Below, piece after piece: positions 33,398 through 43,380 of a stretch of DNA of 64,000 nucleotides. Every line of letters starts with the position of its first letter. Position 1 is the first letter of the stretch. The DNA lies in assembly GCA_963698885.1 (NCBI GenBank), contig CAVOSJ010000001.1:53100-117099 (forward strand), written 5' to 3'. The DNA is from JBARKJ01 sp963698885 (lineage in GTDB: Bacteria > Nitrospirota > JACRHJ01). The translations under genes were made by a program, and so were the position numbers. The notes under the pieces are model-generated. The model did not search any database. It was given only the letters and a program-made list of their open reading frames with translations, and had not been told where the DNA came from.

Positions 33398-33462
33398 AGT
33401 ACATCCCTCCCTTTAAAAGATCGTGCCCTATCTATAAAAGTATATCTCCGGGGCGCGGGTTG

Positions 33463-34887
33463 TCAATCCGGCGGCGCCTTTGAAACCGGCGTTTCCGCCA
33501 TCGTTATCCAGCCGCCGCCCATCGCCTTGTAAAGGTCTATCAGCGCCTGAAATAACGCGCCTTTCGTCTGTGTATAGCCAAGCTCGGCGTCGAAGAGACT
33601 GCGCTCGGCGTCGAGTACATCGATATAGCTCGTGTAGCCGTTATCGTAGCGGAGCCGCGCGACCCTGGCGGAAACTCTTAACGACTCCACCAGCCTTGCC
33701 TGTTCATCAAGCTGCTCTTTCGTCCGCATCTGGTCCACGAGCGCGTCGTCCACGTCCCGGAAGGAGTCCTGGACCGCCTTTTCATACTGGAAAAGGGCCT
33801 CCTCCCGGACCGCCTTCGCCGATTTTACCTGCCCGGAAATCAGGCCCACCGTGAAGATGGGCTGGATTGCGGTGCCCATCCAGTTCCAGGCGCGCGCCGG
33901 GCCGGTGAACAGGCTCGACAACTGCGTGCTGGAAAAGCCGAACGCGCCGGTCAGCGTTATCGCCGGGAAATACTGGGCCTTCGCGGCCCCGATGCGGGCG
34001 TTGGCCGCGATTAAATTCTGCTCCGCCTGAAGTATGTCGGGCCGCCGCTCAAGCAGCTCCGACGGCAGCCCCTGGGGTATGAGAGGCAGGTTAAGACCAT
34101 TGATGCCTTTGCCCCTCGGTATTGGGCCGGGGTTGCGGCCAATCAAAAGGCTTAGGGCATTCTCCTGCTGGGCAATGGCTTTTTCCAGGGCCGGTATGGC
34201 CGCCAGCGCCTGCTCGTATTGCGAGTTTGCCTGATACAGCTCTAAGTCCGATATTATGCCCGCCTTGTAGCGCTTTTGAAATATCCCGTAATAGTCACCG
34301 CGTGTCTTCGCTGTTCGCTTCGCGATATCCAACTGGTTGTCCAGGTCGAGGAGGTTTACGTAGCTTCCGGCCACCTGCGTTACGAGGGTAAGGATGACGC
34401 CCCTCCTTGCTTCCTCGGTGCTTAAAAGGTCCGCGCGCGCCGCTTCGGTCGAACGCCGTATCCTGCCCCACAGGTCTATCTCCCAGCTTGCGTTTATCGA
34501 CGCGCTGAATATATCGGCCGGGTTTTTAATCGAGCCGGAAGGTGGTTCCTGGCCCTTTTCGGATATGCGGTTCCTCTGTGCGCTAAATCCCGCGCCCACT
34601 TGCGGAAACAGTGGCGCGCGCGTCGTGATAACCTGTCCTTCGAACTCCTCCACCCTGTACGAGGCCACTTTCAAGTCCTTGTTCTGTTGAATGGCCGTTT
34701 TTATAAGCTCGTTAAGCGCCGGGTCGCCGAACTGCTCCCACCAGGCCGTGTCGGCCGTGTCCTGAGCGTTTGTCTCCGGCGTGCGCCACGACCCCGGTAT
34801 GTCCACCGTCGGCCGTTTATAGTCCGGGCCGACCATGCAGCCGTTAAACGCGAAAAGGATAAAAATAGCGAAAAGAAGTTTACGCAT
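33463..34887 (-). CDS. RND efflux outer-membrane channel lipoprotein (NodT/OprM family)
   Basis: The 474-residue product has a lipoprotein signal (FILFAFNGCMVGPDYKRP, with the Cys-x-VGPDYxRP motif characteristic of the NodT family) and two repeated TolC-like halves (SYVNLLDLDNQLDIAKRTAK and RLRYDNGYTSYIDVLDAERSLFDAE), with the LPLIPQGLPSELLERRPDILQAEQNL segment. It forms the trimeric outer-membrane exit duct for the RND pump encoded by the next two genes upstream. It overlaps the pump gene by eight bases, so the three are one operon (adaptor, pump, channel). Confidence 0.95.
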   Translation of the reverse strand: MRKLLFAIFILFAFNGCMVGPDYKRPTVDIPGSWRTPETNAQDTADTAWWEQFGDPALNELIKTAIQQNKDLKVASYRVEEFEGQVITTRAPLFPQVGAGFSAQRNRISEKGQEPPSGSIKNPADIFSASINASWEIDLWGRIRRSTEAARADLLSTEEARRGVILTLVTQVAGSYVNLLDLDNQLDIAKRTAKTRGDYYGIFQKRYKAGIISDLELYQANSQYEQALAAIPALEKAIAQQENALSLLIGRNPGPIPRGKGINGLNLPLIPQGLPSELLERRPDILQAEQNLIAANARIGAAKAQYFPAITLTGAFGFSSTQLSSLFTGPARAWNWMGTAIQPIFTVGLISGQVKSAKAVREEALFQYEKAVQDSFRDVDDALVDQMRTKEQLDEQARLVESLRVSARVARLRYDNGYTSYIDVLDAERSLFDAELGYTQTKGALFQALIDLYKAMGGGWITMAETPVSKAPPD

Positions 34888-37800
34888 GTCCTTGCCCTTC
34901 CGGTTTCGGCGGCGTTACTTTCTTCCCTCGTTCGCTGAATTTCTCGATTACATAGAACATCATCGGGATTAAGAATATGGCGATGCCGGTTGCAGCCAGC
35001 ATCCCGCCGATGACGTCTGTACCCATAATCTGCCGGGCGATGGCGCCGGAACCGCTGGCCAGCGCAAGCGGCACGCTGCCTAAAATAAACGCGAAGGACG
35101 TCATCAGTATCGGGCGAAGCCTTAGCTTCGCCCCGGCCAGCGCCGAGTCTTCCAGCCCTTTGCCCTTTTCATGTTCCGTCTTCGCGAATTCGACTATGAG
35201 TATCGCGTTCTTTGCCGCGAGGCCTATCAATACGATGAGTCCGATCTGCGCGTAGATATTGAATACCATCCCCCGCAGAAGGAGTGCCGCGAACGCCCCG
35301 AATACCGCGATGGGCGTCCCTAAAAGGACGCTGAACGGCAAAGACCAGCTTTCGTAAAGAGCGGCGAGTATCAGGAAGACGAAAACCAGCGAGAGAGAAA
35401 ATATGGCCGCGGGAGCGATGCCTTTGCTTGCCAGCTGTTCCTGGTACGACATCCCCAGGTAGTCGTATCCCATGTCGGGCGGCATTGTCTTCGCGAATAC
35501 CTCCTCCAAGGCCTTCATCGCCTGCGCCGTGCTGTAGCCGGGGGCGGCGGTCGCGTTAATCTGCGCCGAGCGGTATTCGTTATAGCGCATGGTAAATTCC
35601 GGGCCCGTCCGGTTTGAGGTTTTTGTCACCGCCGCAAGCGGCACGGAGCCTCCGCTTGCGTTTCGCACGTAAAACTGGCCCAACTGCCTGACGTTGGTCC
35701 TGTAATCGCCCTCGGCCTCCACGTATACCTGCCACTGCCTGCCGAAGCGGTTGAAGTAATTTACGAACTGCCCGCCCATGAACGACTGGAGCGTGCCGTA
35801 AACCTCCCCCAGGTCCACGCCCTGGCTAAGCACCCTGTCCCGGTCCACGTCCACGAAATACTGCGGCACGCTGGGCAGAATGGTCGTGCTGACCCGCGCA
35901 ATCTCCGGGCGTTTCCCGGCCGCGTCGATGAACTTCTTCGTGTTGTCCGCCAGGAATTTAATGTCTTTGCCGGCGCGGTCCTCTAAGATGAACGTAACGC
36001 CCCCGGATGACCCGACGCCCTGTATGGCGGGCGGGGGAAACGCCACCGCGATGCCCTGCGGCAGTTTGCTTAAGTCGCCGTTCAGATGGGCCAGGATCTC
36101 AGGGGCCTTCTCCTTCCTGTCGGACCACGGCTTCAGGGTAATGAAGAAGAAACTGCTGTAAGTGTTCCTCACGAAGCTCAGGAGGCTGAAGCCGATGACC
36201 GAGGTGCAGGACTTAACCCCCGGCGTGCCGAGGATTACCCGCTCGACGTTGCGCGCGGTCTCCGACGAGCGCTGGAGCGAGGACGCGTTGGGCAGCTGGA
36301 TGACGCTGAAAAGGTAGCCCTGGTCCTCCTCCGGCAGGAAGCCGCCCGGGATCTGTTTGCCGAGCAGATATATTCCGGCGGTGAGCGCGGCCAGGATGAC
36401 AAACCCGATTACCGCCTTGCGGATGACGGCGCGGGATATGCTGATATAGCCTTCGCGCGCGCGGTCGAAGGTCCGGTTGAACCAGCCGTAAAACCAGCCG
36501 AGCGGCCCGCGAGTCTTCTTCTTCGGGCGGAGCAGGACGCCGCAAAGCGCCGGGGATAGCGTCAGGGCGTTGAACGCGGACAACAGCACCGAGATGGCGA
36601 TAGTGACGGCAAACTGAGTATAAAGCCTTCCGGTTATGCCAGGTATGAAAAGGGTCGGCAGGAAGACAGCCGCCAGTACCAGCGCGATGGCCGCGACCGG
36701 AGCGGCGACCTCCTCCATAGCCCTCTCTGCCGCCTCCTTAGGATCCAGCCCGTCCTCGATATGCCTCTCCACGGCTTCTACGACGACGATGGCGTCGTCC
36801 ACCACGAGCCCGATCGCCACCACCATCCCCATGAGCGCGATGGGGTTTATCGAAAAACCAAGTAACGGGAAAAAGGCGAAGGTGCCTATCAGGGAGACCG
36901 GGACGGCTATCGCGGGGATGAGCGTGGCCCGCCATCCCTGGAGGAAGACGAATACCACGAGGATCACCAGCAGCATGGCAATCCCCAGCGTTATAGCGAT
37001 CTCTTTTATCCCTTCTCTCACGGACTGCGTGGTGTCCAGCGCGACCGCGTAATCCAAGTCCGGCGGGAACGACTGCCGCGCCTTCGCCATCGCCTGCTTC
37101 GCGCCGTCCACGGCGTCAAGCGCGTTCGTGCCCGGCAGCTGGTAGAGGGCGAGTATGGCGGAGGGCTTTCCGTTGAAGCGCCCGATGAGGGTGTAGTCCT
37201 GTGCGCCAAGGTCGATCCTGGCTACGTCGCTTAGACGGACTAAAGAGCCGTCGGGGTTCGCCCTTATGACTATCCGCCCGAACTCCTCCGGCGTCACTAA
37301 CCGCCCCTGCGCCTGTATTGCGTAAGTATATTCCTGCCCAGGCGGTACGGGCTCTCCGCCCACCTGCCCCGCGGGGTTCACCGTGTTCTGCCTCTGGAGC
37401 GCCGTCACGATTTCGGGGATGGTGATGTTCAGCTTCGCCAGCACGTCCGGACGCACCCAGCAGCGCATGGCGTACTGGCCCGCCCCGAAGACGGCTACGC
37501 TTCCGATACCCTTTACCCGTGTCAGCTGGTCGTTTAAGTTTATGGAGGCATAGTTGGCCAGAAAGGTGGCGTCGTATGTGCCGTGTGGCGAATACAGCGC
37601 GAATAGCGCGAGCGGCGTGGAATATGATTTCTGCACCGTTACGCCGTAGTTGCGCACGTCCAACGGGAACTGCGGTTCCGCCTGACCCTCGCGCAGCTGG
37701 GCCAATATCTGGTCCGTATTCGGCTCTGTAGCAACGTCGAAATTTATCGTCAGGCGCATCAGGCCGTTGTTGGAATTGATGGAGTACATGTAGTTCATGT

Positions 37801-38020
37801 TGTCCACGCCGCTCATCTGCTGCTCAAGCGGCGTGGCCACCGACTGCTCTATGGTACTCGCGTCGGCCCCGATATAAGTTGTCTGGACGAGGATTTCAGG
37901 CGGCACGATCTTCGGATACTGCGCGACAGGCAGGCTGGACATTGCAACCAGTCCCACGATTATCATGATAATCGCGATGACCATCGCGACAATCGGGCGT
38001 CTGATAAAGAAACGGTACAT
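34880..38020 (-). CDS. RND multidrug efflux pump, HAE1 family (AcrB-like)
   Basis: The 1046-residue inner-membrane transporter matches AcrB/MexB in length and architecture: TM1 (FFIRRPIVAMVIAIIMIIVGLVA), the first periplasmic loop (SVATPLEQQMSGVDNMNYM), TM2-TM6 with the proton-relay Asp pair in GLVVDDAIVVVEAVERH, then TM7 and the second loop (GFLPEEDQGYLFSVIQLPN). The C-terminal helices follow, including LIGLAAKNAILIVEFAKTEHEKGKG with the relay Lys. It is expected to expel hydrophobic or amphiphilic compounds using the proton gradient. The start is seven bases after the repaired stop of the adaptor gene. No local TetR or MarR regulator is next to it. Confidence 0.95.
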   Translation of the reverse strand: MYRFFIRRPIVAMVIAIIMIIVGLVAMSSLPVAQYPKIVPPEILVQTTYIGADASTIEQSVATPLEQQMSGVDNMNYMYSINSNNGLMRLTINFDVATEPNTDQILAQLREGQAEPQFPLDVRNYGVTVQKSYSTPLALFALYSPHGTYDATFLANYASINLNDQLTRVKGIGSVAVFGAGQYAMRCWVRPDVLAKLNITIPEIVTALQRQNTVNPAGQVGGEPVPPGQEYTYAIQAQGRLVTPEEFGRIVIRANPDGSLVRLSDVARIDLGAQDYTLIGRFNGKPSAILALYQLPGTNALDAVDGAKQAMAKARQSFPPDLDYAVALDTTQSVREGIKEIAITLGIAMLLVILVVFVFLQGWRATLIPAIAVPVSLIGTFAFFPLLGFSINPIALMGMVVAIGLVVDDAIVVVEAVERHIEDGLDPKEAAERAMEEVAAPVAAIALVLAAVFLPTLFIPGITGRLYTQFAVTIAISVLLSAFNALTLSPALCGVLLRPKKKTRGPLGWFYGWFNRTFDRAREGYISISRAVIRKAVIGFVILAALTAGIYLLGKQIPGGFLPEEDQGYLFSVIQLPNASSLQRSSETARNVERVILGTPGVKSCTSVIGFSLLSFVRNTYSSFFFITLKPWSDRKEKAPEILAHLNGDLSKLPQGIAVAFPPPAIQGVGSSGGVTFILEDRAGKDIKFLADNTKKFIDAAGKRPEIARVSTTILPSVPQYFVDVDRDRVLSQGVDLGEVYGTLQSFMGGQFVNYFNRFGRQWQVYVEAEGDYRTNVRQLGQFYVRNASGGSVPLAAVTKTSNRTGPEFTMRYNEYRSAQINATAAPGYSTAQAMKALEEVFAKTMPPDMGYDYLGMSYQEQLASKGIAPAAIFSLSLVFVFLILAALYESWSLPFSVLLGTPIAVFGAFAALLLRGMVFNIYAQIGLIVLIGLAAKNAILIVEFAKTEHEKGKGLEDSALAGAKLRLRPILMTSFAFILGSVPLALASGSGAIARQIMGTDVIGGMLAATGIAIFLIPMMFYVIEKFSERGKKVTPPKPEGQGHA

Positions 38021-38026
38021 GGGGGA

Positions 38027-39212
38027 TTATTTACCTCTTGCCGTTGTGGTGCTGACGGCAAACTGCCTCGGGTTTACCAATTGGCCCTGCTTCACCTTCT
38101 GTGCGCCTTCCGCCACGACTCGCTCGCCCGGGCTTATGCCCGTTCTCTATCACCCAGAACGTCCCGAGTTGCTCGCCGGGTTTGACGAACCTGATAGCCA
38201 CCCGGTTATCCGGGCCGACCACGGCCACCTGATAGCCCCCCTGAAGCTCCGTAACCGCCCTCTGCGGCAGTAAAAGCGCCCCGTTCCTCATGCCGGCCAG
38301 CACCCGTACCCTCACGAACTGACCGGGGCGCAGAAGGTTGCGCGGGTTTGGAAAGAGCGCCTCCACCCTTAACGTACCCGTCCTAACGTCCACCTGCCGG
38401 TCAAGGGCGTAAAAATTCCCTTGATAAGGATATTTCGTGCCGTCCGCCAGGAGCAGCTCAATCTTAAGCTTCCTGGCCTGCCTGAGGCCTTCGGCATCGG
38501 AAGAGAACCGCCGCATGAAGTCGATATAGGCCTCCTCGTTTATCGCGTAATAGATTTTTATAGGCTGGATTGTCGAAACCGTCGTCAACTCCGCACCGAG
38601 GGCCGGGCCGACAAGGTTGCCGATCTGCGTGGTGGCGAGGCCCGCCACGCCGCTGATGGGGGAAATAATCCTGGTGAAGCCGAGGTTTATCCGGGCGTTC
38701 TCCACGGCCGCACGTGCGGCGGCGACCTGCGCACCCGCGGAGCGCTCCGCGCCGGTCGCGTCGTCCAGGTCCTTCTTGCTCAGGGCGTTTTCGGCGACCA
38801 GAGGCTTGACCCTTTCCAGCGTGGCCTTTGCGTTCTCCCACTGTGCCGTGAACTGTGAAAGAGTCCCCTTCGCCTGGTCCAGCGCGGCCTGGAAAGGCCT
38901 GGGGTCTATCTCGAAGAGTACCTGCCCCTTCTTTACGATGTCGCCTTCAACGTAGTCCTGTTTTGTCAGGTAGCCTGTGACCTGGGCCCTGATAGCGGCG
39001 TTGACCAGGCCGTCCGTGGAGCCGACCCACTCGTGGATGACGGGGATGTCTCTCTGGATAACGCTCACGACTTCGACCGCCGGCGGAGGCGGCGCGGGCG
39101 GTTTTTTCTTTCCGCATGCCGGAACACCCAGGCAAAGGCATGCGAGCGCGGCCAGTAATGCAGTCGTGAACGAAGAACGGTAAAAAAGCCAGGGGAACCG
39201 GGTATCACGCAT
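38027..39212 (-). CDS. RND efflux periplasmic adaptor (AcrA/MexA-like lipoprotein), with a C-terminal frameshift
   Basis: The adaptor has a lipoprotein signal (LGVPAC, Cys32 region), a lipoyl half (HEWVGSTDGLVNAAIRAQVTGYLTKQ), a hairpin (QFTAQWENAKATLERVKPLVAENALSKKDLDDA), the second lipoyl half and a beta-barrel domain (YRFSSDAEGLRQ region to RVRVLAGMRNGALLLPQRAV). The original frame runs to 38031 with a nonsense-like tail (HKPGRASRGGRRTEG). Removing one G from the GGG at 38127-38129 restores KPGERVVAEGAQKVKQGQLV and ...ARGK with a stop at 38027-38029. It is the first gene of the adaptor-pump-channel operon. Confidence 0.9.
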
Positions 39213-39317
39213 GATTTTGTGCTCTCAACATGGGAAGAGCGGACTCGGCTTTGTTTTAATTAATTATATCAGCAGGAGTGGCTACCGCAACCCGGCGCAT
39301 GAAGGCCGTGTGCGGCA

Positions 39318-39959
39318 TCAGGCGGCTTTGTCTTGTGAGAGTTCGTTTTTCAGCCTTTTGACTTCGTTCTTGAGCTCTATTATCCTAAGCTCCCTGCCGA
39401 GGGAGACTTTGGAGAATTTTTTGAGTTCTTCCACCTTTTCGTTCAGCTCTTCCGTCCGCTCGCGCACCTTTAATTCCAGGCTGTCGTGCGCCTCCTGCAG
39501 GAGGTCTTTCTGCAGGCGGTTCTCAAGTGAAAGCGTGATGAACCTGGCGAGGTTGTCTATAAAAGGTTCGTACGGCCCGAATAAGCCCGTCTCGTCCGTC
39601 TGGATGACGAGGAAACCGAAAAAATGTTCCTTGGCCTCAAGCGGGACCACCCGTATGCCGGGTTGACCTTCCAGGCCGCACCTGAACGGGGAGCCGTCAT
39701 TCACGCGCCAGGCCGTGCATTCGCCGCAGGCGCCGCCGTCCACCTCGCCCCTTTGCACCGATGTGCCGTCGATGCAGACGCGGCATCCTTTTACGCCGGG
39801 TACTGAGACGAGCGTATCGCCGAAATATTCCGCGATGCGGGATGCATCGGGCAGGGTAAACAAGACGTTTTCCGAAGCGATTATAAGACCCAGAACACGC
39901 AAGTCGATGCCGCGCCCCTCATGGTCCACGCCGAATCTTTCGTCTTTCGCCTCAGCCAT
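39318..39959 (-). CDS. GAF-domain protein with C-terminal coiled coil
   Basis: The 213-residue cytoplasmic protein has a GAF-like sensory domain (about residues 20-150; NVLFTLPDASRIAEYFGDTLVSVPGVKGCRVCIDG and FFGFLVIQTDETGLFGPYEPFIDNLARFITLSLENR) containing a Cys group (GACGECTAW, RCGLEG). A long charged coiled coil follows (about 155-210, KDLLQEAHDSLELKVRERTEELNEKVEELKKF). The coiled coil matches the stretch that usually precedes a kinase or cyclase domain, but no catalytic domain follows. It may be an adaptor for another sensor or a truncated kinase. The Cys residues could bind metal or cluster; not proven. Confidence 0.7.
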   Translation of the reverse strand: MAEAKDERFGVDHEGRGIDLRVLGLIIASENVLFTLPDASRIAEYFGDTLVSVPGVKGCRVCIDGTSVQRGEVDGGACGECTAWRVNDGSPFRCGLEGQPGIRVVPLEAKEHFFGFLVIQTDETGLFGPYEPFIDNLARFITLSLENRLQKDLLQEAHDSLELKVRERTEELNEKVEELKKFSKVSLGRELRIIELKNEVKRLKNELSQDKAA

Positions 39960-40085
39960 TATCGCCTCCCACGGGCCTCCTTGATATAAGTCTATTCTTT
40001 AAGTATATATCAACACCGCCAGATATTTCAAACGGCGGGGAGAATAATATTTGACTGCATAGGCGCGCGGGCATATATTTTAATA

Positions 40086-41414
40086 ATGGACAAGCGGCTC
40101 CTTATATTCTTCGTCAAATCTCCCGAACCGGGGGCGGTAAAAACGCGCCTTTCGGCGGAGATAGGCAGGGATTTGGCCGTAGAACTATATAGAGATATCG
40201 GCGCGCGCTCCTTGAAGGCCGTCGAAGGCGGGGATTACGAAATCCGGATAGATTTCTGTCCCCCAGACCGGTTATCAATCGTAAAGACGTGGCTGGGAGA
40301 GGGACGCGTGTATTTTCCGCAGGACGGGGCGGACCTCGGCAAGCGGATGGAAAACGCATTTAAATCGGCCTTCAGGGACGGGGCCGAATACGTCGTCCTG
40401 ACCGGAAGCGATATCCCGGATTTAAGCGGCGAGATTATCGAAGAGGCGTTTTCGAAGTTGGACGATAACGGCGCGGTCATCGGCCCGGCCAAAGACGGCG
40501 GATACTACCTTATCGGCTTCAGGAAAGGGGGTTTTCTGCCGGAAGTCTTTAACGGGATCAGATGGGGCACGGATACCGTTTTCACTGATACGATGGCCGC
40601 CTTCAAGCGGGCTCGGGCGGCGAGGGGAGCGGGCGCGGCGGAGGCAGAGCCGGGGCCGCACATCCTGCCGGAGCTGACGGATGTCGACCGGGCGGAGGAT
40701 ATAGAGTTCGCAGGGCTGTCCGTCCGGAAGAAATTCTCGGTGATAATCCCGGTGCTGCACGAGGCGGTAAATATCAACCGTGTTATAAGACATCTGCGCA
40801 AAATCGACGGGGGCCGAAGCGCCGAGATAATAGTCGTTGACGGCAGCCCGGAGATGGACACTTTGGAAGCGATCGAAGATGCAGGCGTTATAAAGGTATC
40901 CGCCGGGAAAGGGCGCGCAACGCAGATGAATGAAGGCGCGGCAAAGGCTCGGGGTGAGGTATTGGTCTTCCTCCACGCGGATACCCTTATCCCCAAAAAT
41001 GCGTTCAGGAAAATCGACGAAGTCATAAGCTCCGGCAGGTATATAGGCGGGGCCTTCGACCTGCTGATTAATTCAGACCGCCGGTTTATGAAGTTCGTTA
41101 CATGGTCGGCAAGCCTGCGCTCGCGTATTACGCGGGTCCCGTACGGCGACCAGGCGATCTTCATCCGGAAAGACTATTTCGACGAGGTCGGCGGTTATAA
41201 AGACATTCCCCTGATGGAAGACGTGGAGCTTATGAAAAGAGTGCGGAGGCGAGGCGGCAGGATACGCATCCTCAAAGAGCGCGCACAGACTTCGGCAAGA
41301 AAATATATTTCCGACGGCATATATTTTTCCGCCGTCAGGAACCATGCGTTAAGGATACTGTACGCCCTGGGCGTGAAGCCGGAGACGCTTGCGAAAATCT
41401 ATTATAAAGATTGA
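40086..41414 (+). CDS. Fused DUF2064/CofC-like nucleotidyltransferase and family 2 glycosyltransferase (TIGR04282-TIGR04283 type)
   Basis: The 442-residue protein is a fusion. Residues 1-205 match the TIGR04282/DUF2064 family (LIFFVKSPEPGAVKTRLS, TGSDIPDLSGEII, IGPAKDGGYYLIGF), which is related to MobA/CofC nucleotidyltransferases. Residues 215-442 are a GT2 glycosyltransferase (FSVIIPVLHEAVNINRVI, IIVVDGSPEMDTLE, GRATQMNEGAAKARGEVLVFLHADT, LMEDVELMKRVRRRGG), of the TIGR04283 group often found beside ArsS. Both halves are normally separate adjacent genes. Next to ArsS (41528-42508) this suggests a role in arsenosugar or related glycan synthesis: the first half may make or handle a nucleotide-activated sugar, the second may transfer it. 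It stands alone on the plus strand, converging with ArsS. Confidence 0.85.
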   Translation: MDKRLLIFFVKSPEPGAVKTRLSAEIGRDLAVELYRDIGARSLKAVEGGDYEIRIDFCPPDRLSIVKTWLGEGRVYFPQDGADLGKRMENAFKSAFRDGAEYVVLTGSDIPDLSGEIIEEAFSKLDDNGAVIGPAKDGGYYLIGFRKGGFLPEVFNGIRWGTDTVFTDTMAAFKRARAARGAGAAEAEPGPHILPELTDVDRAEDIEFAGLSVRKKFSVIIPVLHEAVNINRVIRHLRKIDGGRSAEIIVVDGSPEMDTLEAIEDAGVIKVSAGKGRATQMNEGAAKARGEVLVFLHADTLIPKNAFRKIDEVISSGRYIGGAFDLLINSDRRFMKFVTWSASLRSRITRVPYGDQAIFIRKDYFDEVGGYKDIPLMEDVELMKRVRRRGGRIRILKERAQTSARKYISDGIYFSAVRNHALRILYALGVKPETLAKIYYKD

Positions 41415-41522
41415 AAGCTTTGTTACCTTTTTGTAAAAAGGTAACGCCAAAAACTTTTGGGGTTTAAACAGTCCAGCTTTCTTTTGTGTTACTTTTCTTT
41501 CTCGAAAGAAAAGTGACGGTTT
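41415..41522. repeat. Dispersed double-hairpin repeat, copy A
   Basis: This intergenic stretch between convergent genes holds hairpin 1 (GTTACC...GGTAAC, 41422-41445), the spacer GCCAAAAAC, the sequence CAGTCCAGCTTTCTTTTGTG and hairpin 2 (41488-41517, GTTACTTTTCTTTC/GAAAGAAAAGTGAC). Its reverse complement occurs almost unchanged at 49291-49392, and a partial copy at 43381-43416. It may act as a bidirectional terminator or be a small mobile REP/MITE-like element. Confidence 0.8.
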
Positions 41523-41527
41523 CATGT

Positions 41528-42508
41528 TTAGACTAATGCTCCCTTACAGGAAGAGCCGCACCCGGCCGTGCAGCCGTAGCAGTGGGGGCCCGTGGCAATA
41601 CTCCGGCGGGCAAGCTTTAAGGCGTCGAAATCCGCTATGGTGCGCGGCGCGTCCCCGGAGAGAGGGAGGCCAAGCGCGAGGTTGAAATCGCAGTCGTAGA
41701 GCCGTCCGTCCCAGCCCACGCTCACCTGGTGCCTGCACATGAGCCCCTCCAGGGTTTCCGGGTTGAAGGACCCTTCCAGAAGCTCCATGTATTCGCGTTC
41801 CTTTTCTCCCGGCAGCATGGAGCGGAAACGCCCGAGCGGCATGTTGGCGATAGTCAGAAGGTTCGAAAATACTACTCCGAACCGAAGCGATAGCTCCCTC
41901 CTGTAATCCGCTTCGAGCGCGCCCTGATCAGGCGGCAGATACGCCCCGCCGGGGTTGTAGATAAGGTCGAGCCGAAGCTCAGGCCGAGGCTCAGACCGAA
42001 ACTCAGATAGACCGGTTGAGTCGCCGTATCCAAGTGCGTTCAGTTTTTTTATCGCGGTTATGCTGTCTTCATATACCCCGGCCCCGCGTTGCGCGCGCAC
42101 GTTTTCCTCGAGATAGCAGGGCATGGAGGCCGCAAGCCGGACACCGCGCTCCGCCAGAAATCCGGGCAGGTCCTCATTTCCCGGCAGAAGGAGCGCGGTT
42201 AAGTTCGTCCTTACCTGGACGGTAAAACCGCCGTCGCAAAGGGCCGATACGAACCTCCTGAAATCGGGGTTTATCTCCGGGGCGCCGCCAGTCAGATCGA
42301 CGAGCTTCGGCCTGGCCTGAGACGCCGCGTCAAGGACTAACGACATGGTCGGCCACTGCATAACCTCATCTCTGTCCGGCGAGGCGGAGACGTGGCAATG
42401 GAGGCAAGCCTGGTTGCATTTAAGCCCGAGGTTCACCTGCAGGACTTCGATATCCGTGCACTTTATCCCGCCGCCCGTATAGCGCGCTATCTTTTCCTCG
42501 AACCTCAT
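41528..42508 (-). CDS. arsS: ArsS-type radical SAM protein (arsenosugar biosynthesis)
   Basis: The 326-residue protein has a radical SAM motif CNQACLHC (CX3CX2C, near residues 31-38), followed by the GGAPEINPDFRRFV region and the typical barrel. The C-terminal DUF3641-like part has the segment GLMCRHQVSVGWDGRLYDCDFN and a Cys cluster HCYGCTAGCGSSCKG. This arrangement matches the TIGR04167/ArsS family, which generates 5'-deoxyadenosyl-linked arsenosugar precursors from methylated arsenicals. It starts immediately after the stop of the fatty-acid-hydroxylase-like gene (TAA then ATG), so the two are co-translated. No arsM arsenite methyltransferase is in the window; it may lie elsewhere. Confidence 0.85.
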   Translation of the reverse strand: MRFEEKIARYTGGGIKCTDIEVLQVNLGLKCNQACLHCHVSASPDRDEVMQWPTMSLVLDAASQARPKLVDLTGGAPEINPDFRRFVSALCDGGFTVQVRTNLTALLLPGNEDLPGFLAERGVRLAASMPCYLEENVRAQRGAGVYEDSITAIKKLNALGYGDSTGLSEFRSEPRPELRLDLIYNPGGAYLPPDQGALEADYRRELSLRFGVVFSNLLTIANMPLGRFRSMLPGEKEREYMELLEGSFNPETLEGLMCRHQVSVGWDGRLYDCDFNLALGLPLSGDAPRTIADFDALKLARRSIATGPHCYGCTAGCGSSCKGALV

Positions 42509-43358
42509 TTACTCCACCATTTCCTTTCTGTCGTGCGCGCCGCGTTCTTTTATCCCGCCGTCCGGCAGCCTCCAGTAATCCCGCTGCTTTTCGAACGGCA
42601 TGAGGTTAAGCCGCACAAAACCGTTATCCTCCGGCAATGAGTAGGCGGGCACCCCGATGGTGATGTCATCTTGAGGCACTCCCAGGTCCATGGTGCCGTG
42701 TAGCCAGTCCCACCATCTGAAGATAGTGGAGTAGTTCGAGTTGGTCTCCTCCATGACGAAAGAGTGGTGTATGCCGTGCATGCGGGGCGTTACGATTATC
42801 TTGTTCAGTAATGATTCCAGCCTGACGGGGAGGCGGAGGTTACTGTGATGGAAAGCCGTCTCGCAGGCGAAAAAAATCTCGTAAACGGCATAGGTAAAAG
42901 GCGACACGCCGGTTATCAGCACCTGAAGCGCCCGGAACCCCGTGGAATAAAGCACCTCGACCAAGTGAAACCTGAATGAGGTGCTGACGTCCATGTCCGG
43001 GTCTGCGTGGTGGACGTTATGGAACCTCCAGAGTATAGGCAGCTCGTGGTTTATCCGGTGCCAGTAATAAAAGGAGATGTCCATGAGCCCAAAGCCCAGG
43101 GCAAACCTGGCCCAAGCCGGCAGTCGGGCAATATGAAGGAGCCCGAAGGGTCTTCGCTTCGGCCCATGAGGCAAGGGAGAGGCCGACCGTCCGGACGATT
43201 AAACCCCCGGTTAAGAATACGAGCGCGGTCATAGACGCGTTTACCAGAAACCGGCCTTTTCGGGGAAGTTTCCTGCCCCTTAACGGGAACAGCGTTTCGA
43301 GGACGAGCAGGATTACGTAGGCGGCCAGAATGACCGCGGGCCCCCATTTTATCTGCAA
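42509..43358 (-). CDS. Fatty acid hydroxylase/sterol desaturase superfamily protein (single frameshift)
   Basis: An N-terminal part (MQIKWGPAVILAAYVILLVLETLFPL...LSLASW) with two membrane helices is in one frame, and the catalytic part (starting GLLHIARLPAWARFALGFGLMD) in another. Removing one G from the GGG at 43142-43144 joins them into one protein of about 282 residues. The His motifs that bind the di-iron centre are present: HRINH, FHNVHH and MHGIHH, with a fourth around LHGTMDLG. The superfamily hydroxylates or desaturates lipids and sterols with O2. Coupled translation with arsS suggests a linked role, perhaps modification of a lipid carrying the arsenosugar; that is speculation. Confidence 0.8.
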
Positions 43359-43380
43359 CTGTCCCTTACCCCCCCGTTTT

